DNA of 64,000 nt from Acidovorax sp. A1169 (GCF_030704685.1 NZ_JAUZDX010000025.1:22319-86318), one strand, 5' to 3'; numbered from the stretch's first letter, positions 33,368 through 42,061 are shown. Made by a program: numbers and translations. The notes: generated from the letters alone by a model not told the origin.

Positions 33368-34081
33368 ATGGGCCTGTTTTCCACCACCCCCAAGCCCGTC
33401 GTGCACACCTTGCGCGTGCTCGCTCACCTCCTGCGTTACCCCAGCGCCGAACTGCGCGAGCACGCCGGTGAACTGCGCGACGCATTGCGCGCCGAAGCCG
33501 CCTTGCCGGCCACACGCCTGGTCGAACTGGACGCGCTGCTGGTGCACCTGAGCCAGCAGCCGGCGCTCGACGTCGAGGCCGCTTATGTCGAACTGTTCGA
33601 CCGCGGGCGCAGCACCGCGCTGCACCTGTTCGAACACGTGCTCGGGGACTCGCGCGAGCGTGGCCCGGCCATGATCGACCTGATCCAGACCTACGAGAAA
33701 GCCGGCCTTTTCTTCGGCCCGGCCGAGCTTCCCGACCACCTGAGCGTGCTGCTGGAGTTCGCCTCCACCCAGCCCGCCGCGGTGGCACGCGAGTTCCTCG
33801 GCGAAAGCGCGCACATCGTGCGCGTGATCTTCAGCGCGCTGCTCAAGCGCCAGAGCCCGTACGCCAGCGTGCTGGCCGCCGTGCTCGAGATCGCAGGCGA
33901 GAAGGCCGATCCGGTGCCGGTGGCGGCTGACCCCGGCATCGACGAGAGCTGGGCCGAACCTGCAGTGTTCGGCGGCTGCTCCACCGAAGGTCAGGCCCGA
34001 CCCGGCCAGCCGCAACCCATCCGCATCGTGAAGGCGGCCACCAGCCGTCATACCCCCCCACCACCAGGAGCACAGGCATGA
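33368..34081 (+). CDS. narJ: Nitrate reductase molybdenum cofactor assembly chaperone NarJ
   Basis: This 237-residue TorD-like chaperone binds apo-NarG and helps insert the molybdenum cofactor and FS0 cluster. Recognisable parts are LRVLAHLLRYPSAELREHAG, AYVELFDRGRSTALHLFEHV and LPDHLSVLLEFAST. The C-terminal tail (from about residue 190) is Pro/Gln-rich and disordered. The stop overlaps the narI start (ATGA). The ATG lies right behind the narH stop with a ribosome-binding site inside narH. Confidence 0.95.
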   Translation: MGLFSTTPKPVVHTLRVLAHLLRYPSAELREHAGELRDALRAEAALPATRLVELDALLVHLSQQPALDVEAAYVELFDRGRSTALHLFEHVLGDSRERGPAMIDLIQTYEKAGLFFGPAELPDHLSVLLEFASTQPAAVAREFLGESAHIVRVIFSALLKRQSPYASVLAAVLEIAGEKADPVPVAADPGIDESWAEPAVFGGCSTEGQARPGQPQPIRIVKAATSRHTPPPPGAQA

Positions 34082-34809
34082 CCTCACTGCACCACTTCCT
34101 TTTCGGCGTCTATCCCTACATCTGCCTGGCGGTCTTCCTCATGGGCAGCCTGGCCCGCTTCGACCGCGACCAGTACACCTGGAAAAGCGATTCCTCGCAG
34201 CTGCTGCGCAAGGGCCAGCTGCGCTGGGGCAGCAACCTGTTTCACGTCGGCATCCTGTTCCTGTTCTTCGGCCACGCCGTGGGCTTGCTCACCCCGCATT
34301 TTTTCTACGAAGGCTTCATGGATGCCGCGTTCAAGCAGCGCATGGCCATCTACGCGGGTGGTACCGCCGGTGCGATCTGCTTCGTGGGCCTGTCGATGCT
34401 GCTGCACCGGCGCATCTTCGACCCGCGCATCCGCCTGACCAGCCACCGCACCGACATCGCCATTCTGGTGATTCTGTGGGTGCAACTCACGCTGGGCCTG
34501 ATCACACTGCCGTATTCCTATTCGCACGCCGATGGCAGCGCCATGCTGGTGCTGGCCGAGTGGGCGCAGCGCATCGTCACCTTCCGCCCCGACGCGGCCG
34601 CGCTGGTCAACATGGACTGGCCCTACAAGGTACACCTGGTGCTGGGCATGACGATCTTCCTGCTGTTCCCGTTCTCGCGGCTGGTGCATGTGTGGAGCGG
34701 CTTCGCGAGCGTTGCCTACCTGGTGCGGCCTTACCAGGTGGTGCGCAGCCGCCGCCTGGGCGTGCCGGCCAACCCGACCAACCCGGCCCATCCTTCCAAG
34801 CCCCGCTGA
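34078..34809 (+). CDS. narI: Respiratory nitrate reductase gamma subunit NarI
   Basis: This 243-residue di-heme b subunit is the quinol oxidase of the complex. Five transmembrane helices are visible (HHFLFGVYPYICLAVFLMGS; LFHVGILFLFFGHAVGLLTP; AIYAGGTAGAICFVGLSMLL; IAILVILWVQLTLGLITLPY; VHLVLGMTIFLLFPFSRLVH). His residues in the second and fifth helices (FHVGILFLFFGH, VHLVL, RLVHVW) are the expected heme ligands. Four-base overlap with narJ. The basic C-terminus is short. It completes narGHJI. Confidence 0.96.
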   Translation: MTSLHHFLFGVYPYICLAVFLMGSLARFDRDQYTWKSDSSQLLRKGQLRWGSNLFHVGILFLFFGHAVGLLTPHFFYEGFMDAAFKQRMAIYAGGTAGAICFVGLSMLLHRRIFDPRIRLTSHRTDIAILVILWVQLTLGLITLPYSYSHADGSAMLVLAEWAQRIVTFRPDAAALVNMDWPYKVHLVLGMTIFLLFPFSRLVHVWSGFASVAYLVRPYQVVRSRRLGVPANPTNPAHPSKPR

Positions 34810-34833
34810 TCCAACCCACCCACGGAAGCTTCC

Positions 34834-35685
34834 ATGAGCCAAGACCTTTCCACATCTTCGGGCTGCGGCAGCAGCGCCTGCGCCTGCAAAGCCCCTGAGG
34901 TCGCTGAGGCCCCGGTCGAGATCGCCAGCATCAACGGCATCCACCTGCACGACGCCGGTGAGGTGCTGGGCGAGCAGACCCTGCGCGAACGCGCCTGCAC
35001 CGAGCTGCTACGCCAGCAGGCGGTTAGCGCCGGCCTGCTGCCGCGATTCACGGGTTTGAACGCGCCCGAGCCGGATGACGACATGCGCCGCGCGATCGAG
35101 GCCCTGCTCGAAGCCGAGGTGCATTCGCCCGAGCCGGGCCTTGAGGAATGCCGGCGCCACTACGAGGCCCACAAGCCGCGTTTTGTGGTGGGCCAGGCAC
35201 TGCATGTGCGGCATATCCTGTTCGCGGTCACGCCGGGTGTGCCGGTGAACGCGCTGGCCCAGCGCGCCGAAGCCGCGCTGCTGGAGCTATCGCGCCAGGG
35301 GGTGTCAATCGATCGTTTTGCGCAGCTTGCGAACGAGCTCTCCAACTGCCCGTCGAGCGCCCAGGGCGGCGACCTCGGCTGGATCACTCCGCAGGACTGC
35401 GCGCCTGAACTGGCCAAGGCGCTGTTCCTGCAGAACGACGCCATCCAGGCCCTGGGTCTGCACCCGCGCCTGGTGCACAGCCGCTTCGGCCTGCACATCG
35501 TGGAGGTGCTCGAACGCGAGGCGGGGCGCCTGCCCGAGTTCGCCGAGCTGCAGGCGCAAATCGGAGCGCGGCTGGCCCTTCAGTCGCAGGCCACGGCGCT
35601 GCGCCAGTATATGCAGCTGCTGGTGGGTCAAGCAGACGTTGAAGGCGTGGAATTGGAAGGGGCGGACACCCCTCTTGTTCAATGA
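34834..35685 (+). CDS. Parvulin-type peptidyl-prolyl cis-trans isomerase in nar operon
   Basis: This 283-residue protein has a PpiC rotamase domain at about residues 118-220 (HVRHILFAVTPGVPVNALAQ, CPSSAQGGDLGWITPQDCAP, HSRFGLHIVEVLER), preceded by a SurA/NifM-like helical part. The N-terminus (SSGCGSSACACKAPE) is Cys-rich but lacks a signal peptide, so a cytoplasmic role is likely. It starts 24 bp after narI. Such PPIases accompany narGHJI in several betaproteobacteria and are thought to assist nitrate reductase maturation, but this is inferred from position. It overlaps the next gene by four bases. Confidence 0.88.
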   Translation: MSQDLSTSSGCGSSACACKAPEVAEAPVEIASINGIHLHDAGEVLGEQTLRERACTELLRQQAVSAGLLPRFTGLNAPEPDDDMRRAIEALLEAEVHSPEPGLEECRRHYEAHKPRFVVGQALHVRHILFAVTPGVPVNALAQRAEAALLELSRQGVSIDRFAQLANELSNCPSSAQGGDLGWITPQDCAPELAKALFLQNDAIQALGLHPRLVHSRFGLHIVEVLEREAGRLPEFAELQAQIGARLALQSQATALRQYMQLLVGQADVEGVELEGADTPLVQ

Positions 35686-36380
35686 GTGAGGCCGCCGCAA
35701 GCGCATCAGCGGACGAGCTGCTGTTGCGCCTGCGGCATTTCCGCTCCGACTATTTTCCGCGCCATCAGCAGCGCTTTCAGGACCTGGTAGCCGAAGGCCA
35801 GCACCCCAAGACGCTGTTTATCGGCTGCTCGGACTCGCGACTTGTGCCCTACTTGCTCACCGGGGCTGGCCCGGGCGAACTCTTCATCGTGCGCAACGTG
35901 GGCGCGCTGGTTCCACCCCACGACCAATCGCACGGACTCCATGGAACGATGGCCGCGATCGAGTTCGCCGTGCTCAGCCTGCACGTTGAGCGGATCGTGA
36001 TCTGCGGCCACAGCCACTGTGGCGCGATCCGCACCGCCTATGAGGGAGCGCCCGACGAGGCGGTAGCCCTCACCGCGTGGCTCAAGCTGGTCGACGAGGC
36101 ACTGCTGCCAGTGCAGCCTTGCGCAGAATCGATGCGCCGCACCGAGCAGCGCGCGGTGGTGCTGCAGCTCGAACGCCTCATGGGCTACCCCATGGTGCGG
36201 CGCGAGGTCGAGGCCGGCCGGCTCACCCTGCACGGCTGGCACTACGTGATCGAAGAAGGCGAGGTGCATGTGTTTGACGCACAGGAGGGCGATTTCTTCG
36301 CAGCCTCGGTAGCAACCAACAGCGGCACCGGGCCGTACCAACCTTATGTGGAATACGATGGACAAGTCATCAGTTTTTGA
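35682..36380 (+). CDS. Beta-class carbonic anhydrase
   Basis: This 232-residue zinc enzyme interconverts CO2 and bicarbonate. The zinc ligands and catalytic dyad are clear: CSDSRLVP (Cys, Asp, Arg) near residue 47, and CGHSHCGAIRTAY (His, Cys) near residue 107. GPGELFIVRNVGALVPP and GWHYVIEEGEVHVFD are typical of the bacterial clade. The ATGA overlap with the parvulin gene shows it belongs to the nar operon, possibly for pH or bicarbonate balance during nitrate respiration. Family length is normal. Confidence 0.93.
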   Translation: MSEAAASASADELLLRLRHFRSDYFPRHQQRFQDLVAEGQHPKTLFIGCSDSRLVPYLLTGAGPGELFIVRNVGALVPPHDQSHGLHGTMAAIEFAVLSLHVERIVICGHSHCGAIRTAYEGAPDEAVALTAWLKLVDEALLPVQPCAESMRRTEQRAVVLQLERLMGYPMVRREVEAGRLTLHGWHYVIEEGEVHVFDAQEGDFFAASVATNSGTGPYQPYVEYDGQVISF

Positions 36381-36549
36381 GACCGCCGAGGCTCCTGGGG
36401 CGTGCGAATGAACACGGCACTGCGCATTCGACCGTCGCTTGCTGTGCTCTCGGCGGATACGACGGAGCGCGAGTGCTCACGCGCCACCGCCGACCTGATT
36501 CACGCGCGCCAGACCCTACAAACCCTCACCGTCAGAACCTGGATACACG

Positions 36550-36954
36550 ATGACCATTCAAAATTTTGACGACCTGTTGAGCGCGGCACGCATGCAACCT
36601 CTGCCGCAGCGCCTGCTGTTCGTGTTCGCAGGTGTCGAGCTGCCGCAGGACGCCACGCCGGCCCAGCGGCTCGAATTCGAGCGGGGTGAAGGTGGCGCGC
36701 TGGTGCCTCAGATATGTGTGGACAAGGGACTGGACGAACTCCAATCTTTCGACCAACTGGTGCACGAAGCCGAGGCCTTTGGCAAACCCTGGGGCATGGT
36801 GTTCGCTGCCGCGCTTGCAGGCAAGCCGGGCCGCGAGCCTGGCAGTGCCGAGGCCGATCAGCCGCTGCACGACATGGTGGAGGCGATCCGCCAGGGTAGG
36901 TTGGGCGCGTTCATTCCCTTTGACCCTCAAGGCCATGCCGTGGTCTTGAACTGA
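36550..36954 (+). CDS. Conserved nar-linked protein (134 aa)
   Basis: The protein reads MTIQNFDDLLSAARMQPLPQ, RLLFVFAGVELPQDATPAQR, EGGALVPQICVDKGLDELQS and GAFIPFDPQGHAVVLN. Similar small proteins follow nar genes in other betaproteobacteria and have sometimes been labelled 'ribonucleotide reductase subunit alpha', a name its size and motifs do not support. It has no signal peptide. The 169-bp gap upstream holds no convincing gene. A role in nitrate metabolism is inferred only from position. Confidence 0.75.
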   Translation: MTIQNFDDLLSAARMQPLPQRLLFVFAGVELPQDATPAQRLEFERGEGGALVPQICVDKGLDELQSFDQLVHEAEAFGKPWGMVFAAALAGKPGREPGSAEADQPLHDMVEAIRQGRLGAFIPFDPQGHAVVLN

Positions 36955-37255
36955 GATGGGCCGCTCAATGCCGTCGTCCGTTATCAGCCTGCCAGGCTAA
37001 CCTGCGATGGGTTCTGGCGGCCGCAGCAATATGTGCAGGTGCGCGGTTGGAACGAGGGCGTAGCCAGCGCCGTGCGTGACGTGATGCAGCCCTTCGGTCA
37101 GGGCCATGCCGCCGCACCGCGAGGACGCGAAATACCATGTATTCCTGACGTCCCCTGTCAATTTGAAACCGAATTGGTAGTCCTGCAGGGACTGAAGTTG
37201 AAGCACGCAGAGGGCTCAGCGGATCTCGCAGCACTCCGGCCTCTTTCACTGAAAT
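36955..37255. other. Intergenic region, possibly with a decayed minus-strand ORF
   Basis: There is no clear gene. On the minus strand (36997-37206) one frame reads LQDYQFGFKLTGDVRNTWYF and HVTHGAGYALVPTAHLHILL, which looks protein-like but has no start signal or recognised family. It ends at the MITE-like element. Confidence 0.35.
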
Positions 37256-37420
37256 CTAGTGTCCTGAGTTGGAAGTTCGTTGAAGAAAGAAATCTGCCGA
37301 AATCGCTGCCAAGCTAGGCGCAAAGCGCAGACATGCCGGGCGCATGGCGAGCATTTGCAACGACGCATGGCGGTGATTGTCGGTAGATTTATTCAACGAA
37401 TTTCTAACTCGGGACACTAG
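37256..37420. mobile_element. 165-bp MITE-like element
   Basis: Near-perfect terminal inverted repeats of 29 bp (37256-37284 and 37392-37420; about 26 of 29 pair) begin CTAGTGTCC at both ends. Pairing continues inward (AAATCTGCCGA against AAATCTACCGA). The core of about 50 bp encodes nothing. The terminal CTAG at the right end provides the stop codon of the adjacent membrane protein gene. No transposase with matching ends is in the window. Confidence 0.75.
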
Positions 37421-39402
37421 TAACCCACTTCAAATTTGAGCCCGCCCTGCTTGCGCAGCCGCCGCAGCCAATAGGCCGCAGCCAGCAAAAGTGCCAACCC
37501 AATTGCTACGTTGCGCTGCTTTGCACCGGGCGGACCATCGTAGCGAGCAGTAATCGTGTGTTCGCCAGCAGCCAATCGAACCTGCATTCGGCCATCCGGC
37601 AACAACTGCTCTTCGATGGTCGTTGCGGTCAACGCCAAACCATTCACGTGCACTGACCAGCCTGGCAGGTAGATTTGCTGGATCACCACCACACCCGGAT
37701 TCGCGCCTGCGAAGCGGTAGTTGAGCGCGTGCGGCGAATGCCCGGGCTGTGGGTGCCCCTGCCAATGCGCTGAGTCACTGGTCATCCAATTCAATGTGGA
37801 CCGGTTTGAAAATTGGTCAACTCCTAAATGTCCAGTCAAGGCCGCCCGATGCCGCGCCAGTTGTGCTTCGCATGTTTGACTGATAGGCGTGTATCGTGCC
37901 GTTTCGGGCGGATTTTTGGCGAATCTTGCCGGCAACCATTCCCCACCATCCAGAGTGGCCAACGCCATGTTGGGTCGGGCCAGGCTTGGATAGGTCTTGA
38001 CGCAGTCGAGTTGCGCACCGGCAACGGGCTCGCCCAACACTTGCAGTGCGCGAAAGTCATGATAATTCCATGCCGACCAGGTCAGCGCCAGCAGTCCGAG
38101 CGTCAAGCCCAACCGCCGCAGGACCGAGTGGCGATTGCTGCCATGCCAATAGCCAAGCGTACAAACTACCTGTAACGCGGGCGCAAACACCGCCAGCCGC
38201 CAGGGAAACTGCATCAATGAAAAGGGGTAAAGATGCCAGAACCAGCGGCCGGTCGGCAGCATGGCGAGAAAAAGTACAAGGTAGACCAGGCCTGCGGCCC
38301 GGATGAAAGGGTGTCCACGACCTTGCCAGGCACCTGACAATGCCAAAGCCACAAAGGGTGCGGCCAGAAATGCCTGGGGGTCGAACAGCACGCCAGATAG
38401 AGAGGCGACGTTGCGCCAGGCCTCAAAACCGCCGGTCAAAGCGACCTGCGCATTGACCAGAGGCTTGAGTTGCGCAACCGGGAGCCAATATGGCGAGGCC
38501 AGTGCCAATGCCAGCAACAGGGCACCTGCCAGTTCAAGGACGCTGCGCAGTCTGACCGCCAGCGGTGCCTGGTGCTCGGTGCCGGCCAGCGTCAGCATAC
38601 CCAGCAGAGCGACGACCAATGGCAAAAACAGTACTGCCATCGGGTGGCTATAAAAGCTTGCCGCAAGCACCAGCGTCAGTCCGCTCCAGCACAGCGCCCG
38701 TCCCCCCATACCCATTGTTGAGCGCTGCACTGGCGCCAGCAGGCACCAACTCCAGTGCAGCACCCACGGCAACAGTTGAATGACCATCCATTCACTCAAA
38801 TCACCGCGCTCATACAGGTTGATGTGAACATAGGGCGCCGCCTGAAACAACACCACAAGGGCCAGAGCGGAGAGGCGGTCCACAAAAGTCCGTGCAAGTC
38901 GGTACACACCAAGCCCGCCAATGAGGCACAGCGCACCCAGTGTCAGCAACTGACGCCACAGCAAGTCGTCAGTCAGTACGGCCAGCCAGCTGTTGAGGAA
39001 GAAATAACCGGGTTGATAAAAGACGAACTCGGGATAGCCGTATCCGGCATTGAAGTCGGGTAGCCAGCGCGGATACCAAATGCCAGCGGCCATCGCCTCC
39101 TGAAAGTGACTCGACAACACGGCGTACCGGACGTGCTCGTGGGCGTCTGGCAGGACCGGGTTCAGCAGGTTTGACCAAAGCGGCAGCAAGGACAGTGCGG
39201 GCAGTGTCGCCCAAACGCCAAGCGTCAGCCAAGTCCAACGCCTTGTAGGGGTGACGCCAAACGCGCGGGCAACCGTTTGCATGGCGCCGGCGCCAAGCGT
39301 CTGGAACAAGAGCATGCCGGCCATCAACCGCTGCGTTGCGTGGTGAGATTTCATCGACTCCGCGCCACGTGCGAGCCCTGCATTGTTTTTGGCTTCATTC
39401 AT
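37417..39402 (-). CDS. Large membrane protein, 6-pyruvoyl-tetrahydropterin synthase-related (PF10131-like)
   Basis: This 661-residue polytopic protein has about ten hydrophobic helices between residues 50 and 460, and a C-terminal soluble domain (about 480-640) followed by a last helix (VAIGLALLLAAAYWLRRL). The segment WYPRWLPDFNAGYGYPEFVF and YQPGYFFLNSW match the membrane proteins of the PTPS-related family, glycosyltransferase-C-like proteins of unknown substrate. The stop (TAG, 37419-37417) is the end of the MITE-like insertion, so the natural C-terminus may have been altered (ends FEVGY). Start uncertain: 39402 (no ribosome-binding site) or 39354 (GCGGAG upstream). Confidence 0.75.
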   Translation of the reverse strand: MNEAKNNAGLARGAESMKSHHATQRLMAGMLLFQTLGAGAMQTVARAFGVTPTRRWTWLTLGVWATLPALSLLPLWSNLLNPVLPDAHEHVRYAVLSSHFQEAMAAGIWYPRWLPDFNAGYGYPEFVFYQPGYFFLNSWLAVLTDDLLWRQLLTLGALCLIGGLGVYRLARTFVDRLSALALVVLFQAAPYVHINLYERGDLSEWMVIQLLPWVLHWSWCLLAPVQRSTMGMGGRALCWSGLTLVLAASFYSHPMAVLFLPLVVALLGMLTLAGTEHQAPLAVRLRSVLELAGALLLALALASPYWLPVAQLKPLVNAQVALTGGFEAWRNVASLSGVLFDPQAFLAAPFVALALSGAWQGRGHPFIRAAGLVYLVLFLAMLPTGRWFWHLYPFSLMQFPWRLAVFAPALQVVCTLGYWHGSNRHSVLRRLGLTLGLLALTWSAWNYHDFRALQVLGEPVAGAQLDCVKTYPSLARPNMALATLDGGEWLPARFAKNPPETARYTPISQTCEAQLARHRAALTGHLGVDQFSNRSTLNWMTSDSAHWQGHPQPGHSPHALNYRFAGANPGVVVIQQIYLPGWSVHVNGLALTATTIEEQLLPDGRMQVRLAAGEHTITARYDGPPGAKQRNVAIGLALLLAAAYWLRRLRKQGGLKFEVGY

Positions 39403-39552
39403 CGGACTTGATCAAGTGGCTGAGATTTTGGGGGCCTGGCTGCAGCCTTCTGGCTTGCGAGAGCGGCGCAGCCGCGACGCACGCCCCGCTGCGAACAGCA
39501 GCGGGATCGTGCGGGCGCGCGGAGCACTGGATGCGCGCGCCTGGCCGTAGGG

Positions 39553-40749
39553 TCAGCGGGGCTGGTAGCAGGTGCCCGCGGCGATGGCCGCCGCCATCGC
39601 ATTTGCCGTGCTGGCCCCGTCGGGGTAGGCCGAGGGGGTGGCCGTGTCCTCAAGCAGGCACAGATGGGTGCCCCTGCGCACCATCACCACCGGCATGGTG
39701 GGGAAGTTCATGCCATCGCGCACGCCCCAGTAGGCCGAAATGTCGTTGGTGATCTCCTGGCGCGTCTGCGTCACCGTGAACGCGCCCACCAGCGGGCCCG
39801 CCATGGTGGTGCCCACGCCGGTCCACTGCGCATTGCGGTAGCTCACACCGCCCGCGCCCACGTAGATGAAGACGGGCCTGCCTTGCGTGATGCGCCAGCC
39901 GTTCTTCAGGCCGATGCCATCCGGCCTTGCGGTGCACTGGTCCTGCTCCCAGAAGCCGGTGACCGAGCCAGAGACTGCGCAGCTCACCTGCACCGTGTCC
40001 ACCGCGGCGGCAGCGACCACGCCGGTGCCATTGCGCACCACGCAGCCCGTGCCCACGGGGGTGGACTTGACCGTGACGGCATAGGCCGCGCCAGCGGCCA
40101 GTGGCGTGGCAAAGGTGAAGCCGCCATCCGCGCTGAGGGCCAGGTCCTGGCCGCCGCTGGTCAGCACCACGGTGACACCGGCCGGCACACCGCCGATGGT
40201 GCCGCCCAGCGTGTTGCGGTCGCCCGGCAGCTGCACGCATTCGACCTGCACCAAGGGGTTGTTGGCGGCCAGCGTGCCCGTGCCCAGCGCCACCGTGCAG
40301 CGCTGGCCCGTGGGCTGGGTCTTGACGGTGACGGCATAGCTGCTGCCCAGCGGCCAGCTGGCCGCCGTGCGCACGATGCCGTTGGCGCCCAAGGTGAAGT
40401 CATCCGCCCCGTTGTTCTGCAGCGCCACGCTCTGGCCCGCCGCCAGCCCGGTGACCGACACGCCCAGCGTCTGGTAGGTCGGGTCGGGCGTGGGGGCTGG
40501 CGCTGGTGAAGGCGCAGGCGTCGGGGCCGGTGCGGGTGTAGGAGCTGGCGCAGGCGCAGGCGCAGGTGCCGGTGCCGGTGCGGGGGCTGGCGCAGGTGCC
40601 GGGTCGTCACCGCCACCCCCACCGCAGCCGCCCAGCAGGGCGGCCGTAAGGCCCAGGCTCAGGCCCAGGGGCGCAATGCGCCGCAAAGCCCGGGCAGACA
40701 GTGGCAGGGGACGCGGGGCGGCGCGCGGCGCCAGGGATGGAACGGACAT
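39553..40749 (-). CDS. Lipoprotein with Pro-Ala linker and two GGTVSG-type domains
   Basis: This 398-residue lipoprotein starts at 40749 behind GAGGAG. The lipobox (ALLGGC, then GGGGGDD) is followed by a roughly 40-residue Pro-Ala-Thr repeat, an extended stalk. Two tandem family modules follow: LGVSVTGLAAGQSVALQNNG...QPTGQRC...VEC and LGGTIGGVPAGVTVVLTSGG...STPVGTGC...VSC. The C-terminal domain (GFWEQDQCTARPDG to AGTCYQPR) parallels that of the lipoprotein at 13741. It probably displays the terminal domain away from the outer membrane. A CRP-like palindrome lies 116 bp upstream. Confidence 0.82.
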   Translation of the reverse strand: MSVPSLAPRAAPRPLPLSARALRRIAPLGLSLGLTAALLGGCGGGGGDDPAPAPAPAPAPAPAPAPAPAPTPAPAPTPAPSPAPAPTPDPTYQTLGVSVTGLAAGQSVALQNNGADDFTLGANGIVRTAASWPLGSSYAVTVKTQPTGQRCTVALGTGTLAANNPLVQVECVQLPGDRNTLGGTIGGVPAGVTVVLTSGGQDLALSADGGFTFATPLAAGAAYAVTVKSTPVGTGCVVRNGTGVVAAAAVDTVQVSCAVSGSVTGFWEQDQCTARPDGIGLKNGWRITQGRPVFIYVGAGGVSYRNAQWTGVGTTMAGPLVGAFTVTQTRQEITNDISAYWGVRDGMNFPTMPVVMVRRGTHLCLLEDTATPSAYPDGASTANAMAAAIAAGTCYQPR

Positions 40750-41239
40750 GCAAGGCTCCTCTCTATGGGATGGAGGCTCACGGTGCATTCCGATGCATGG
40801 CATGCCCTGGCTCCACCTGGTTGGTGTGGAGGGCCAGTGTGCATGCGAATGGTTCTCACAGCACGTGACGCCGGTCACCACCTTTGCCAGAGCCCGGCGC
40901 TCCACCGCATGCCGCTGCAGGGCCCGTTCATCCACCGCGCGGGTACTGCCGCCGTCCCACTGCAGTGCCCCGCCGTGGGGACGGGGGCCAGCGGGTGCAC
41001 CCCTGGTTGCCTTGCGCGTCGGCCCCAGAGCGCAGCGCCCTGCCCCAACCATCGCGCGTGGCATCGTGCGGCGTGCTCAAGCGCGCCAGCGTGCGCAAGA
41101 TGATCAGGTGAGGGACGGGGAGATCGCGCGCGCGGAACAATGGCGGTGGGTTGGCCGAAGACCGCTGTGGGCCCAACGCTGCCGGTCGCTCTTGCCCACC
41201 AGCCGTACGGATTGCTCCAATGCGGTCTTTCAGCACAGG
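40750..41239. other. Intergenic region upstream of the Pro-Ala lipoprotein
   Basis: The 490 bases contain the GTGA-N6-TCAC palindrome (40865-40878). The long frames here are compositional shadows. No gene or terminator is convincing. Confidence 0.45.
40865..40878. promoter_or_regulatory. CRP-family-like palindrome GTGACGCCGGTCAC
   Basis: GTGA-N6-TCAC stands 116 bp upstream of the lipoprotein start at 40749. The core GTGACGCC is shared with the sites at 443 and 13664. Confidence 0.55.
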
Positions 41240-42061
41240 TCATGGCCGGCGGATCTGGAATGCGGCGTTGGCGCCCCACGTCGCCACCATCAGGCTGCCA
41301 TCCGGAGCGACCGCCAGACCCACCGGGCTGCTCAGACCGTCCGCAATCACCGTGCGAACGCCTTGGCGGTCGACGCGGCTGACCGTGGTACCGCCATAGT
41401 CCACGACATAGGCGGCGTCCGCCCCGGCGGCAACGATGCCGGGGCCGGGACTGCCCAGCTCGGTATTGATCGTCCTGGCCTTCTTCCCACCCGACACGAG
41501 AGAGATACCACCTGCGATGTTGCTCACGAGCAAATCGCCATTGGCCAGTTCAGCGGCACCTACCGGTGTTTGCAAGCCCTCCGCTGCGATCTCGACCTTC
41601 CCGTCTGGTGACGCAGCGAGAATCTGATGGGTCCTGCGATTGGCGATCAGCAAGCGACCGCGCGCATCGAAGGACAGTCCGGCAGGTGTTGCCAGCCCCC
41701 GCACGAAAACAGCCTTGTCGCCATTCGGCGTGAAACGCCACACGAGGTCTTCGTTGTAAGAGGCGACGTAGACATCTCCTTTGGCCGAGATGGCCAGCCC
41801 TGACGGCCCGCTGAGGCCGCTGGCAAAGACCGTCCGCTCGCCCTTGGGGGTCAGGCGCATCACGGTGCCCGCAGACCAATTGGCCACGTAGAGGTTGCCG
41901 CCCGCGTCGTAGGCCATACCGACAGGCGAGCTGAGTCCTTCATGGCTTGCTGTGCGGTCCAGCTTCCACATGCCCGCCGATTGCAGTTGGGCGAAGACAG
42001 GCTGGTCCAGCGAACTCGCCATGAGGAGCACCAGGCACGTGGAGTAGCAAAGTTTCTTCAT
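41240..42061 (-). CDS. Secreted NHL/SMP-30-type beta-propeller protein
   Basis: This 273-residue protein has a signal peptide (MKKLCYSTCLVLLMASS ... FAQ). The mature part has five to six repeats of about 42 residues with the pattern GLSSPVGMAYDAGGNLYVAN, GLSGPSGLAISAKGDVYVAS, GLATPAGLSFDARGRLLIAN, ending GLSSPVGLAVAPDGSLMVAT. These are NHL/Vgb-like propeller blades. Members include lactonases and lyases, but no catalytic residues can be assigned here. The start overlaps the stop of the carboxymuconolactone-decarboxylase-family gene, so the two form an operon. Confidence 0.82.
   Translation of the reverse strand: MKKLCYSTCLVLLMASSLDQPVFAQLQSAGMWKLDRTASHEGLSSPVGMAYDAGGNLYVANWSAGTVMRLTPKGERTVFASGLSGPSGLAISAKGDVYVASYNEDLVWRFTPNGDKAVFVRGLATPAGLSFDARGRLLIANRRTHQILAASPDGKVEIAAEGLQTPVGAAELANGDLLVSNIAGGISLVSGGKKARTINTELGSPGPGIVAAGADAAYVVDYGGTTVSRVDRQGVRTVIADGLSSPVGLAVAPDGSLMVATWGANAAFQIRRP

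Noticed and set aside
36409..36570. About 53-codon frame between the carbonic anhydrase and the 134-aa gene
   Set aside because: It overlaps the next gene's start, lacks a clear ribosome-binding site, and has no recognisable motifs.
39406..39417. ACTTGATCAAGT as an FNR box
   Set aside because: The palindrome lacks the N4 spacer of TTGAT-N4-ATCAA, so it does not fit the FNR geometry.
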